Shown in pieces: positions 30,376 to 43,015 of a stretch of DNA of 64,000 nucleotides (position 1 is the first letter of the stretch; each line of letters starts with the position of its first letter). The notes under the pieces were generated by a model. The model was not told the DNA's origin and did no database searches. It worked only from the letters and a program-made list of their open reading frames with translations. Position numbers and translations under genes: made by a program. The stretch covers positions 1 to 64,000 of the forward strand of contig JAHLKD010000118.1 in the NCBI GenBank assembly GCA_025526935.1, written 5' to 3'. The DNA is from Cladochytrium replicatum. Taxonomy: Eukaryota > Chytridiomycota > Chytridiomycetes > Cladochytriales > Cladochytriaceae.

Positions 30376-33300
30376 CGAAAGGAAGGGCGAGTACGGATGG
30401 ACGAAGGGTGTCGCTGATTGGTGAACAAGGGTTGAAAAGAAGGGTTACTTGACACATTTTACCAATTTTTAAACCGGGTACTGACATATAGTCTTTGCTC
30501 ATTTCATTTTTAATTAATAATGATTATTGCTGCAGAAATCTTTTCATGATCTTCAGAATACATTATCATTTTTTCAGCCAACACTCATTGCAATTGCAAA
30601 ATCCAAATACAAGTGTAAGAAAGCTAGGGACTGGACAAGTGTTCGTGGACAGACAAACCTGGGTATACTAACGTTATGTTAGACGCAGATATTTGGTACA
30701 TTTCGCACTGGAGCCTCAGCCATCTTCCCTTACCACATGTATTTGATGACCCTGGAGATCAGAGCAGGGTCTGTTTACTGATGGGTTTGTTGCGTGAATT
30801 GACAGCACGTCGTCAATCACCTTTGCATTAGTTTGGCTAGTTAGTTTGCAGTACAAAAATTGTGGTAGCTGCAGGAATCGGTCTTTCCCAGTTACTCAAA
30901 ACTGTTCCTGGCACCATGCTGCACGTGAGGTCTGTTGGCCTGAGTTAACTCAGGTGGAAGCAACCCAAGCTCAACATGGCTGGATAGGCTACGGACGACT
31001 GGATGCTGCAGAACCAGGGGCATGGGGTATGAAGTTGAGCTGAAGAAGTAGTGGAAGGGGTTTCTGATCAGTCCAAGACATGTGTTTCTGGGTAATTGGG
31101 AGAGGCGGATCAGGTGTTGGCCATTGGGGATTTGGCTGTTATCTTTAGTGATCACGGATCTGATTCCTCTTGCCTTATGGTTGTGTTGCACATTTGTTTT
31201 GTTCCAGTTTGGAAGGTTAAGGCAAAGGGGTTGTCTGAGTGTTAAAAACCAAGGGCTTCTCCTGGCAGTGGTAGGGCGTCTTTAGCTGTACTGTAGCTAG
31301 CACAACAGCTCCAGGTTCCGTGTCTTGGCCCAGTACCTGTTCTCCCAGGTGTGTATATGCCTAATACTCTGACAGGCTGTACACTACACCCAAGCTGGTC
31401 AGGCAACCAGGGAATGCTGTGGTCAAAGACATTGGTCACATCAACTCCTATATTCAAGTGAACAGTGCCTGTGGGCATACCTGTGGTCAAAGACATTGGT
31501 CACATCAACTCAAAGGACCAAGCCACACCACATTCCCCACTAAATGCCACCATCACTCCACACAGAACCTGCCAAACATGGAAATAAATACATGAAATAC
31601 AAGTCCTTAAATAAGTATGAAGAGGGATTGACAAAAAAACTCTCAGGTCAAAGAGAAAAAAGACAACCCAAAGGATAACCCATATAGCAAACAGTCTGAT
31701 ATGCTAGTTTTTAACACTGAGCCATTGTTTTATTGTCTTGCATATCTCAGTTTTAGTGTGTCAGAAGTCTATTATATCAGTTGTGTTTACATTCTTATTT
31801 TCTTCATTTTTCTCTTTTTGTTTCTGAATGGTGGCAGGGTACCTTGGAGATTTTGCTCTGTGGTGGGTTTCGTTTTCACAGATTGATGTTTGAGGGTATT
31901 GAGGTGGTGATTTGATTTATCCCTGTGCATTTATCCGCGGTAGGAATCAACAATAGTGGTGCTAATGCTATCTTTTCCAATCACGGTTCGTCGCTGTTAA
32001 CACCCTCTTCTGTGGTTGAGCTGTGTGTGGATGAGCAAAAATTAGCAAGATACAGTTTTGTTTGTAACGAGCATGATCTTGACAGCGAAATCACAGGTAA
32101 ACATGGTCTTGTTTTGCGTTTGGTTATGGCTATGTCAGTGGCTAAATATAGAGCATGCATTGTCAGCAACATTTATGGAGGCTTTTTCGCACAAAAATCG
32201 AACAGCCCCTATGTCACCTGTTTTTTTGTTTGTGTTAATGAGGAATTTAACAAAATGTGTCTTACCTTGCCACATCCTCTTCATTTGGGATGCACAAGAA
32301 CGTGTGTTTGATTTATCATATGTGTCTTTACAGCACACAAAATCGTGATTTGGATTTAAACTTCTGTATATTAAAAAATGTCACCATGTACAACTCTGAA
32401 TCATGATGCTAGGTCTTATCAATCACAAAAGCTCATGAGTTCACACCACACAGCCCCATGCAAATCGCCCGCACCAGAGAAGTTGCCTCGATCGCTGAAC
32501 TGGGTGCTCAAAAGATCTGATAAAATGGTTCAGAGTAACGATGTGTTTAGATGTCACATACTACAGATAGGTGGTCACATGTATAATTAGTTTCCGGATT
32601 AATAACAAACACAAAGTTGCTCAAAACGTCCAACAGGCTGAGCTATTTTCTTATAGACACATCCAATTTTCCGTCACAAACACCCCCCATTTCCATAACA
32701 GGATTTCTGTGCATAAAAGCCGCCATAAACATTTGCGTTGTTAAGGGACTGGGAGGGTGTGTTTGATTGTGTGCGTTATCTGACTATATTACCACACTCA
32801 CTTTAACAACCATACACACTACGACATAACAGACGGACTGGATGAAAGAATTCTTTGTCACGTGTCAACTAGACCATTATTGTTAGGTAGATTGAAATGA
32901 TGCGAAAGAATTAAGATTGATTTTTGCCAAAAGATTCGAGATAACAGAATGTCGGAAATGTTTCAAGAAATAAATATAAAGAATTGACAAAACGGTAAGC
33001 GTAAAAAATACTCAATTCCAAAACATTCCATTTTTTCCAAAAAAGAACAGAAAGAGTTTTCGAGCCCTGATTAGTCCAAGACCAGTAATTCAAGAGGCAG
33101 TGACACTCGAGCAAGGAGAATCCTTACATGTATCGAGTGGCCGTATTTTCGACATCATAACTTGCTTGCTTTCTTTCGCGGCTTCGCCTTCACAGAAAAA
33201 GTTCTCTCGCAAAACGTGCAGCCTATTATTCTGTGGTGTGAAAAAGGTCTCATCGTCCCCCAATACATGCATCTTTCTTCACAAAACGACAGCTATCGTT

Positions 33301-33770
33301 TCCGATCTCTCCTGTGCTTTTTTTTCATATACCCAATAAAAACACACACAAACGGAAACAGAAAAAAAAGCGAATTAGGTTCTGGAAAAAGCATATATGG
33401 GGCATAGATGTGGGGGGTTGAACAAAAACATCCCGGAGAGACGAGCGCACGAAAACAACAAAACAAAAGGAAACTTCTAGTTTGGAGAGCAGAACGATTC
33501 ATGGAAAAAAGAGCTTTTCCTTCCATGTAATAATAGAAGAAATTAATGATTCGTTTTCCCGCGATAGCAATCGAAAAATTATACCAGGCAACAAACCACA
33601 AAAAAAAGTGCAAAACGAGCCCGAAACAAAATCAAATTAACAAGAGCAGGCTAAAACGAAAAAATGTAACACGCTTGCATGTTTTCCAGATCAAAAAATG
33701 TGTGTGAAGAGTCATGTTCACGCACGTCTAGCCAAAAACTTCTAACCCACCCCAAACGCCTCGTCGCTCT
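30376..33770. other. AT-rich gene-poor region, about 3.4 kb
   Basis: No convincing gene. Small frames at 31925-32311 (+) and 31242-31496 (-) show no motif. A 31-base direct repeat (CTGTGGTCAAAGACATTGGT plus CACATCAACTC) occurs at about 31419-31449 and 31480-31510. The last kilobase contains long A-rich stretches that may be the 3' UTR and terminator of the following minus-strand gene. Confidence 0.6.
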
Positions 33771-36700
33771 TTACCGAATCCTTCCATCCCTCAGCGCCCT
33801 CGCAATCATATCCGGAACCTGCCTCTCCTTCATCCTCTGAGCCCGCTCCGACCTCGCCGCCTCGCTCCACATCCTCGACCTCCCCATCGCGTCGCCACCG
33901 GCACCCCCCGCGCTCGAGATCGAGTGCCTCCGTTCCAGCACGCGTCCTTTCCGGCTCGCTTCCAGCTCGTGCAGCTCCATCCGCGCGAAATCGACGTACA
34001 TCATCTGCTGCGCGCGCTCCTCGACGTCCCGCAGTCCGCCGTGCGCGTGGTGCGAGCTCGAGGACGTCGCGGACGTGGCGGTCGTGGACGAGATCGAGCG
34101 CGCGTGGTGCGGCGCGAGGTGGCGCTGGGCCAGCGGGCCGGAGAAGAGGTCGTAGGACGGTTTGGGCGTGAGCTGCTTCCTGCGCTGCCGACGGATCTCG
34201 GCGGCCGCTATGCGTTCAAACTCAAAGCTTGTGAACGAGCGTTGCGGTTCGGGTTCTTTCTGCAGTGCCGCGGGTGCGGCTTCGGCCTCGACGAGCTGGA
34301 TCGGCGCCGTGAGCGACAGCCGTTCCTCCTCCTCTTTGAAGAACACCAATTGGGGCGCACCGCTCTCGTCGAGGATGACCGACGAGTCCGTTGGGATCGT
34401 GAGCTGATAGCGCGGCGCGTGGGATTCGACCGAGTCAGTGCGCTGCGCGTCGACCCCCCCACGCGCGCGACTCCTCGACGTGCTCCGGCTTCGGCTCCTG
34501 CTCCGCATGCGCACGACCATCTTGCTCGCAGACTCGGAGATCGTGGACGTTGTGTTGCGGAGACGGGAGAGCAGGTTCGCTAGCTGGTTCTTCTCGGGTG
34601 GGATCGTGGTGACAGTAGGCTCCTCGTCAATGTGCACGGTTCGTTGGCCGCGGGGCTCCTCGTGTGTGCGGCCGGGTGCACGTCCGCGACGACCTCGCAT
34701 GCTTGAACGGGGCTTGACGGAGGTTGCCGGTGACGACGGTGGCGGTGGAGACTTGGGGCTCTCCTCGACCACAACGACTGAGCTTGAAGATGCGTCGCGA
34801 AGCGAGCCGGGCATGGATGATGAGCGGGTGAGGACGCGAGGTGGAGAGAATTTGAGGAACGAGCGGCGGGTGCTGAGGATCGGTGAAGTCGGTGTCTGGG
34901 GAGATGCAGGAACATCTTGTGCGGCATCAGTTACGACGGTGACCTCGACGGGTTCGTCTGCTTGAGGCACCGAAAGCTCAGCAGGAGCGTCTTCGCCGAC
35001 CTAAAACGGAACACCATGAGTGAGTATAGTGGCCCAAGATACATTCTTATCAAAACGTACCGGAGCGGCCTCGACTTCCTTGTCCGCTTCAGGTACAACA
35101 GCGACTGCTTCGCTGGCAACAACCTCATCAGAGGGCGCAGAGGGTGGTTTGGACTCGGATGGCTCGACAGCCTCCACCAGTACATCGGTCGCCGCCTCAG
35201 ATGACTGCTCAGGAGTCTGCTCGACCTCCAAGGTCTCAGTCACCGGCTCAGCTTCCTCGACAACTGCAAGCGGCTCGCTCTCAACGGCCGCATCCTCAAG
35301 GCTGACCACGTCCCGCGGGGACGCCACATCCAACGAGCCCCTGCAGCTCACACCAGCCCTGACCCCCTCGCCCGCCTCCACCTCTTCAACCTCCACAAAC
35401 GACCTGACCTTCCTCACCTCCTCGTCCTCGTCCGGAAGCGGCCACACACCCGTCGAATCCGACATCCTCAGCGGATCGAGCACGCACTCTTCTTGCTCCG
35501 GGCTCGACACCGCGGGTGTCATGTACGCGCTGCTCGTCTCCTCCGAGGCCCGTGGAGCGACTTCAGAGCGTGCGACGAGCTCTTCGTCGTCTTCTTCGAT
35601 GGGGATCGAGGGGAGCTCGGCGAGAATCGGGGACTCGGTCGGTTGGGCGGCGCCGGGCTCACCGAAGAGGATGGCGGGGGCGGGGCTCTCGACACTCAGG
35701 TCGGTTGGGGTTGCGACAGGCGGTGTGTGTAGCCTGTCGTCAGAGTCGTCTGCTTGGACGGTCTCAAGGGAGGGAGAGCCGACGCCTTCGACGGATGGGG
35801 AGCCGCTTTCCTCGAGTTGCGGGGAACCGGACTCCCCGATGCCGACTTCCTCGGTCTCGAGGGAGGGAGAGCCGACACCTTGGAAGGATGGGGAGACGCT
35901 TTCCTCGAGTTGCGGGGAACCGGACTCCCCGATGACGAGTTCCTCGGTCTCGAGGATGATGCGTACTGGTTCCAGTTCAGACTCCCGTTGCTCTTCTTCC
36001 TTCTCCTCCACTCGACCGACCACCCGCTCCTTCTCTTCCTCGACGACGACGCCCACGAGCCCCAGGGGCGTCTTCACGACCGTCTTTTCATACGCCATGT
36101 CGACTCCATCGGCTTCCGTCGACTCCCTAGGCGTAAACACCGGCGTCGGCGAATCCTCAATCTCCTCCTCGTCCTCCTCCTGTTCTTCCACAGGCCTGCC
36201 ACCACTTTCCTTCAGTTCGGTCGACGACCCGCTATGTTCGCTCTCTTCCATGATGACATCCAAAGACCTCGGGCTGCCGGGAGTGTCCTCGCACATTGTG
36301 TCAGGCCTCGACGAACCAGCTTGGCTCGGCGACGGCGGGGCGGGGGTCGAGTTTCGCTTGCTGACGAGCACGGGCGAGTCGACGGGCGTGGAAGGTTCGG
36401 TCGAGTGGTGCGAGACGGGTTCGTGGAGGATGGCGTCAGCGGACGCCTTGCCGCGGATAGCGCGCCAGAGGAGCTTTGATTTCGGAGAGGCAGGCGACGA
36501 GGAGGAGGAAGATGACGCGGGGGAGGACCAGGACTTGACTTTTTCGGCACGGCGGGAAGAGGGCTGCTGGAGGAGTTCAGTTGGTGGAGAGTTGTCGATG
36601 ACATCAGTTAGCGAGTCAGGGACGACGGGGACAGACAGCGGGATGGAAGCGGAGCGTCTGCATTTCGAGAAGAGCGAGAAGATGGCGGGGATTTTTCGTT

Positions 36701-36797
36701 GCTGTTGTTGCTGTTGTTGTTGTTGTTGTTGTTGAGGGGTGGATCGTGATAGATTTGGACGCCAGGACATTCGTCTGTCAGTCGAGGAGGAGAGCAT
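33771..36797 (-). CDS. large low-complexity Ser/Pro/Glu-rich protein with polyQ tract
   Basis: Two exons (35061-36797, 33771-35000) give 988 residues. Residues 22-33 are twelve glutamines coded by mixed CAA/CAG. The middle is extremely Glu/Ser/Pro/Val-rich and contains a perfectly legible tandem duplication (about residues 306-365) of a ~31-residue unit built on GESGSPQLEES followed by GVGSPSLETE. The second exon has RS-dipeptide clusters (MRSRSRSRSTSRSRARGG), basic helix-like stretches and a C-terminal Arg-rich helix (SERAQRMKERQVPDMIARAL). No enzyme motif, signal peptide or membrane segment. It appears mostly disordered; a scaffold or cytoskeletal/cortical role is only a guess. The ATG at 36797 is favoured over an upstream frame extension because the extension has no ATG context. 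Confidence 0.75.
36703..36735 (-). repeat. CAA/CAG trinucleotide repeat (polyQ)
   Basis: Twelve consecutive Gln codons, mostly CAA with two interruptions by CAG on the coding strand. A likely site of length variation. Confidence 0.85.
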
Positions 36798-37112
36798 GGT
36801 CGGGGGAGGGAGAGCGCGAAGACACGAAACGAGCCAGAGGGAGAGCGCGCGAGACTTATACGGGTTAAATTGACGGACGAAACGAACGAAACGAGAGGAG
36901 TCCACTGCCACAGCCACCGGACAGGCACAACACCCGTCACTCTATATTAATTAATGGCTGCCGGAACATCTACCTGGCCTGGCGGCCGCACGTGCTGCTA
37001 TGCTAAACTGGCGAATGCACAAGCGAACAAGCGAACGCGTTTGCGTCTGGCCAACTGTTGCGGACAACCTTAACACCACCAAAAAACACCCCTCTGGCCA
37101 CTTCACGTCTCC

Positions 37113-40100
37113 CTATTCCGCAATCCCGCCCAGCGCTACCGATACCGGCAGCTGCTCGGCAATCTGCTTGATCGCACTCTCGTTCGTGGGACTGTCGCCC
37201 CGCGCTGTCACTAGCGAACTGTGCCTCTTCGGCGGTGGCCCGCTCGGCGCTTTGGTCTCCGCAAGCGCCCACGCCGCTCCGCTCACTTCCGACGGACTCA
37301 ACACCCCGCCGCTCTCGCTCCCGCTGCCCGTCGTCACGACGCTGGCAACACTGCCGCGGTTCCCTGCGGCCGCCGCTGCCTGCTGCGTTGGGCTGCCTCC
37401 TGACGTCGACCACCCGAGCCAGTACCGTCCCCCGACCTTGGCTACCGTCTGCGACGGTCCAGACTTGATCGCTGTGACAAGCGTCAGCGGGAACAGCCCT
37501 CGCCGTCGCCCTTGCGTGATGTTTTGTCCGCGCGCCCATCCGTCCGTGAACTCCTTCTCGACACCGATAAGGTCCCCCACCACGAGCGGAAGCTCGTCAG
37601 GGTAGATCGGCCGGTAGTTTGCAATCACAACGTGCGACGTCGGTGCCGGCGGCACGTACGCTGACAAGTCCGGAACGTCAATGTCGTCCGGAATCCCCTC
37701 GTACGGTCGACCGGGCTTCTGCCCTCCAGACTTCCTTGGAGGCTGCTCGCCAGATGTGCGTGTCTCGAACGATGACTTGAGCGCTGCGAAAGCAGAGCTG
37801 GGTGCGGGTGCAAGCGTCGTTGTCGTGCTCTTGCTCTGCTTTGAGCTACACACACACACACACACACAAACAAAATACAAATCAGCCAGATCAAAAGCGT
37901 TGCAATCTCTTAAACTCACCTCTCCATAAGCTTCTCAAGCTCGGCAGGAGTCAACTCGCTCAAATCCTTGTCCCCAAACTCGGACGGGATCGACACCCCA
38001 GATGCGTACGCGCTGATCAAACCGCTAGGGTAGCCCGTAGCTCCATCGCCCCCGCTCACCATGAACGAGTCCCGCTTCACCGCCTCAAGACCCAATGCTG
38101 TCGCAACCGGCACGTGCACCCCCACAAATACCGTTCGCAAATCCGAACCCACCGTGTATGCCTTCACAACCCTCTTTTGCCCAGTCCATCCCTTCAACAA
38201 GAGCGCCTCCTCCGCTCCTGCTTCGTCCTCAAACACGTCGTCCTGGCTCGAAATCATCCACACCTTCTTGCCAGCAGATCCCTCGAACCGCAACGCCTCC
38301 GAACCTGCAGTCACCGCGCCAACGGCCTGCCCTTCGTCCTCGTACACCGCAACCCGCTCCTCCCCAACAACCTCGTTCTTCTCGTTGTTGCGCACGATCC
38401 TGAACGTGCGCACCGCGGGAAGCTTGGCGGGAACGGTGTACGTCACCCCCGTCGTGGTCGCAACGGCCTGGTGAATCACAAGGTACCGCACAGTACCGCT
38501 CTCGTCAATGTGCTTCACGACAACCTTGCCCTGCGACCTGGCGGACAGGGTGGCTGCACCCTCGTCGGCAAAAACGTCATGCGAAGGCCACAGAACCACG
38601 TAGGCGACCTTGTCGCTAGATGTGCTGTGCGTGAGCTTCACAACAAGCGCCTCGCCGTCAATCTGCGCCGCCGCGCTCTTGGCGAGCACGTCCGTGTCAT
38701 AGATCGACACGTTCTCAGACGTCACCTGCTCGCCCTTCTCGTTTCGCTTGACAATGTTCAGGGTTCGGATTCCAGAGGGCTTGGTGGTCGTAGTGGTGGA
38801 GGAGTTCGAGCTCGACATGGAGACACCGCCGATGGCTGCGGCACCGCCAAGGATCAACTTGTCGTCGAATTCAATCTTGGACGCAACGGCAACAGGTCGG
38901 TGCAAAACAAGGTACCGGACGACGTTGTTCTCGTCAGTGTACTTGTACACCACCTTGCCCTGTTTGCGAGCCTCCGTGACGGCCTCATTCTGCTCAGAGT
39001 ACAGGTCGCCGTCCTTCACCACAATGTAGCTCAACCCGCCCGTCCGCGACATCAGCGTAACCACCTTGGTGCCAACAACTCCAGCAGCAGCAGTCGTCTT
39101 CGCAAGCTCCTCGTCTTCATAGATGCTGACTCGCTCCTCGCCAACTTGTTCGCCCTTCTCGTTCTGCTTGAGAATTCGGATAGTTCGCGTCGTCTTGACA
39201 ACAACGCCGGCTGCGGCGGCTGCGGCGGCGCTCAGGAGAACGTACTTGATCTTGCCGGATGACTCGACGATGCGAGTGACGGTGCGTCCACGGAGCTGCG
39301 CTGCAGCGGTCGCAGTACGCTCGTCTTCAAACACCTCGTTTGACTCGACGAGCACGTACATCACCTTTTGCGTCTCGCGGTTCATGATCCTGGTAACGAC
39401 CTTGCGACCTCCAGATGCGGCGGCGGCCTCAGCGGCCTCCCACTCCTCGTCAAATATGGTAACGTTCTCGAACACCTGCGATGATCCGCGACGACGGTCG
39501 GTAGAGATCTTTGTCTGCGAGACGGCGTAAGCTGCACCAGCAGCTGCGGCGGCACCTCCAGCAACGAACGCAATCTTGGATGCATCAATGTCGCTCTCAA
39601 CAACCTCGGTCTGATCAACGTGGGTGGTCTGGACAACAGGCTTGCCGGCTATGTGCTGGAGATCTTCTTCCTCCTCAATAATCTCGACCTCGTCAACCAA
39701 CATGCTTCCGCGGTTTCCGCGACCCACACCGGATCCAGAAGAGTCCGATGCCGCAACAGATGTGCGCTGTCCGGCAATCAAACCAGTCACAAGCGTTCCG
39801 ATAGTTCCCAGGAAAGTGGATTGCCGCTTCGGCTCCTCCTTAGGCTGGTTCTGCACGGTCGTCGTTGTGGTCGTGACAACTTCTGTCTCTTCGATTTCCT
39901 CCACCTCTTCCTCGGCAGATGCTTCGGCGGTGACAGCCTGGTAGCCGTAGTCCTTCTTCTCCTCCTTCTTGTGGAACGCGGCAGCGGCAGCAGCAGCAGC
40001 GGCCGCAGCAGCGGCACCGGCTCCGACCGCGATGTTCTCAGCCATCTCCCTGCTCCTTCGAGCAACGCCTGCTCCAGCGCCGGAGCCCTCGGCACCACCG

Positions 40101-41369
40101 GCGAGCGGCTCCCGACTAGGCGAACCGACGTGGGCAGGAGCAGTGGATTCGTACTCGGTGTCTGTCTTTGAAGTAGAAGCATACGCCGCAGCAGCACCTG
40201 CAGCAGAAGCAGCTGTGGCGGTTGCAACGACTTGGGCGGCATTGGACGGCATCTCGGCTGAGGGAGCGGCAGCTGGGCCGCCTGTACCTTGCAGGAGACT
40301 ATAGTTGCTGAATCGGTGGATGTTGCCGAGGGGTTGACTGGAGTCTACCTGCGGTGCTTGTTCGGGCACTTTCCCAGCAGCACCACCACCGTTCGGTCCC
40401 TGAGAGTTGTAGTGGGCAGCTGCAGCCGCTCCACCCCCAACAGCAACGGCAGCAGCAGTAGCATAGCCAGCTTCAGCAGCGGTGGCGTTGTGAGCGTACG
40501 GGGTCGGACCACCGGCGCCCGCGTAACCACTTGCGGCAGCTGGGGGAGTGGAACCATAGGCAGCCAGGGGAGCGGAACCATAGGCAGCTGGGGGAGTGGA
40601 ACCATAGGCAGCGGTGGTTGCTTCGGCCGGAGTTTTAGTGCGATTGGCACGCAGGCGCCAGACGAGAAATCCGACAGCGAGGGCCAGCACAAACAATCCA
40701 ACGGTAAGACCGACAATGAGCGGGACGTTTGCGCCACTACCAGTCACAGGCGGGATAATGGCCGCACCGGTAGGGGTCGCACCACCGCCTCCTCCTGGTG
40801 GAACTGTAACCAGAACTACGGTGGTCGTTCCGCTGATAACGGTTGTGATAGGTGTGAGAATAGGAGCAGAAGCGGTCACCAAAACGACGGTGGTTGAGCC
40901 GCTAATGACTGTGGTGATGGGCGTGAGCGGAGGGACGATAACTGGCGGAACGACGGGTACGAGCACGGTGGTTGTGGTGCCGGAGATTACAGTCGGGCTA
41001 GGAGTGAGAGGAACAACTGTGACGGTTGTTGTGCCGGAGATAACTGTTGTTATCGGAGTAACTCCAACAGCGGGAGACGTGGTCCCGCCAGAACCTCCCG
41101 GGGCTGTACCGGGAACCCCGCCGCCGCCACCTGGTGTAATCTCACCGCCGGGAGAGTAAGTGGGCGTCGTGCCTTCGACAGGAAGTGTTGGTGTAGTGGC
41201 AGGCGGTGTATATCCAGGAGTTACGCCATCACGTTCAACAACTAGACAATAGCTATTGTTAGGGCCAAGAAGTATGAGTGAGGGTGGATTGAGTCGACTT
41301 ACAGTTGAGCGGCCCGGCACGAGCAGTGGCGACGAGAGCTAGGAGGGCCAAGAGTACAGAGCGACGCAT
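37113..41369 (-). CDS. single-pass membrane protein with eight novel repeats and C-terminal SH3 domain
   Basis: Three exons (41303-41369, 37920-41241, 37113-37845) give 1373 residues. Order: signal peptide (MRRSVLLALLALVATARAG); a Thr/Pro/Gly-rich ectodomain with four TVISGTTTV-type repeats (about 85-170); one membrane helix at about 196-217 (VPLIVGLTVGLFVLALAVGF) with WRLRANR after it; a low-complexity Ala/Gly/Tyr region; then, from about residue 610 to 1090, eight ~45-residue units of pattern [VI][FY]xDExxAxxxAxxxGxxVV...YVVL arranged as four pairs; finally an SH3 domain at about 1201-1254 (VIANYRPIYPDELPLVVGD, GWARGQN, GLFPLTLV). The topology recalls fungal surface sensors that signal through an SH3 domain, but the repeats are not a domain I know. 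Function is inferred, not shown. Confidence 0.85.
37849..37868. repeat. AC/GT dinucleotide microsatellite at a splice acceptor
   Basis: About ten GT units on the coding strand end directly in the acceptor TAG of the second intron of the SH3 membrane protein gene. Confidence 0.9.
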
Positions 41370-42121
41370 TATTATGCTTTTTTCGAATCTAGCGGATTTA
41401 TATCGACTATCTACAGCAGACACGGATTTCGCACTCTCGACTCGACACTCGCCACCCTTCCTGGTTGATAATGAATCGAAATTTTCTTTCCCCTTCAGGA
41501 GGTGTTCCAAGAGGCAACAACAACACCTAGTGAAGACCCAGGTAATTGTGGCAGTGCAGTGAGAATTTGGAACACACTGCCACTGAGTAGCACATTACCT
41601 ATTACGGCATGAGTGAATCACTCACCCACCCGTGCTGAATGAGTGGGTAAGTAGCTGACTGTTAATCAATCAGCATCCTCAGCCGTCAAATTCGTTCAGT
41701 TCAATTCATTTCAACACATCCAGCTCAATTCTTCTGTCTTGAAAATCAAACTCTCTCTCATAGACAATCTATCTGTATCTCTATCATCTACCAATGTGTC
41801 TCTAACTAAACTCGAGCTGTTGTGTAATACAATCGTCTGTGCTTGATCCCTATCCCCTATTGCTGGGGTCAGCGGAGTCGATGCCCAAAACCCCAACAAT
41901 ATTTATACCAAGTACATAAACACTCGCTGACGGATTTTCGTTCTCCTTGACCAGAACAATATCCATTTCCTTCCGTCACTCCCTATTCCTCATGTTGCCC
42001 ACCCCGATCATCGAATTCAGTCTCTGATCTTCTCCTGCCTTCAAGTCCCTGAAACTCGGCACGTCGTCCAAGTTCCTCCTCTCGCCTGACACTTTTATCT
42101 CGACGATCGCTTCTACGCAGC
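41370..42121. promoter_or_regulatory. shared upstream region of two divergent genes
   Basis: About 750 bases between the SH3 membrane protein gene (minus) and the small membrane protein gene (plus). It holds CT-rich runs and TATA-like stretches (TTATATCGAC near 41398; ATATTTATACC near 41900), but no site can be assigned with certainty. Confidence 0.35.
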
Positions 42122-42409
42122 ATGTCTTCGCCTCTGCTCATCATCTCAAACATCGTTCTGGTCATTGCCATTCTCGTCATGGTTGGCCTCATCGTGGTCG
42201 CTCCTGCCACAGAGAAAGCTGGCGACACTAAACAACAGCGCCAGCCAGTCCGGGTCTCGAGGTCCCCGTCCAGAAGACTCGACCGATCGGACAACGTTCT
42301 ATTCAATCATTCGGCCGGTGACCTCATCACTTCTTCCCCAAAACCGCGATCTTCCTCCGTCCGTGTAACCGCCACAGTTCAGTCACATTCATACCACTAC
42401 GAATTGTAA
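42122..42409 (+). CDS. small single-pass membrane protein
   Basis: A 95-residue intronless frame. Residues about 6-27 form a hydrophobic helix (LLIISNIVLVIAILVMVGLI) followed by a basic Ser-rich tail (SRSPSRRLDRS) with RSSS/SPSR words that could be phosphorylated. The coding context is GC-richer than its flanks, and it begins just after a pyrimidine-rich leader, which favours a real gene. No family recognised. Confidence 0.5.
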   Translation: MSSPLLIISNIVLVIAILVMVGLIVVAPATEKAGDTKQQRQPVRVSRSPSRRLDRSDNVLFNHSAGDLITSSPKPRSSSVRVTATVQSHSYHYEL

Positions 42410-43015
42410 GAGAAATCCGAGAATGAGAACCCAAGTGCACTGCGGGAACAGTTGCAGCCTTTGCAGTGAACGCTATCGCCGTGCAGCCTACATGCAGCTC
42501 GCGACTTCTATGCCCCTGACAAAACGATATCCCTATCCGCGCCGCTGTTTTAATCTGCACTCCCCCCTATTGTCAAACGTGCTCATTACATTCCCCTTCC
42601 CATTCACAATGTTGAGCAGTAATGTTTTCAATGTTCTTTCTTCCATGTTTTGGGTTTGTAGTAGATTAGACTTGCTTTTCGCTCCCTCAAATACATTTGT
42701 ATTTCGCTTTGTGTTTAGCCATTCGTACCAACCAGAAAAGCATTGCCATTTCTAGACCAGAGACACCAAGCACACTCTCCTTTCAGATCTTTTAGGAGTT
42801 GATCCAAGCATCATTCTTTATCTTAACTGACAATACCCAAACTTCATCCGCAGTCAGTCAGTCGTTGAGTCTTTGTAAAATTGTCCATCTCTGCGGCCAA
42901 CTCACAAAAATTTGTTCATCGTTTTTAACAGTATTCAACCAAAAATGAACCCGTCCCACTCACTTAACACGATAAATCGTGACGATACCGCCTTCCATGC
43001 TCTCTAGACGCTTCA
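42410..43015. other. spacer, no gene seen
   Basis: T-rich sequence, probably the 3' UTR of the small membrane protein gene and the promoter of the acetyltransferase gene. Confidence 0.5.

Noticed and set aside
31242-31496. Possible LINE endonuclease fragment (VRVLGIYTP)
   Set aside because: The resemblance covers fewer than ten residues and no other LINE blocks lie nearby.
35020-36735. 571-residue Ser-rich ORF on the plus strand
   Set aside because: It is the exact antisense of the polyQ protein gene; codon bias in Glu/Ser-rich DNA opens the opposite frame. The minus frame has sensible splice sites and a start.
37802-39262. 486-residue ORF on the plus strand
   Set aside because: Antisense to the repeat/SH3 gene; composed of basic low-complexity sequence with no motif.
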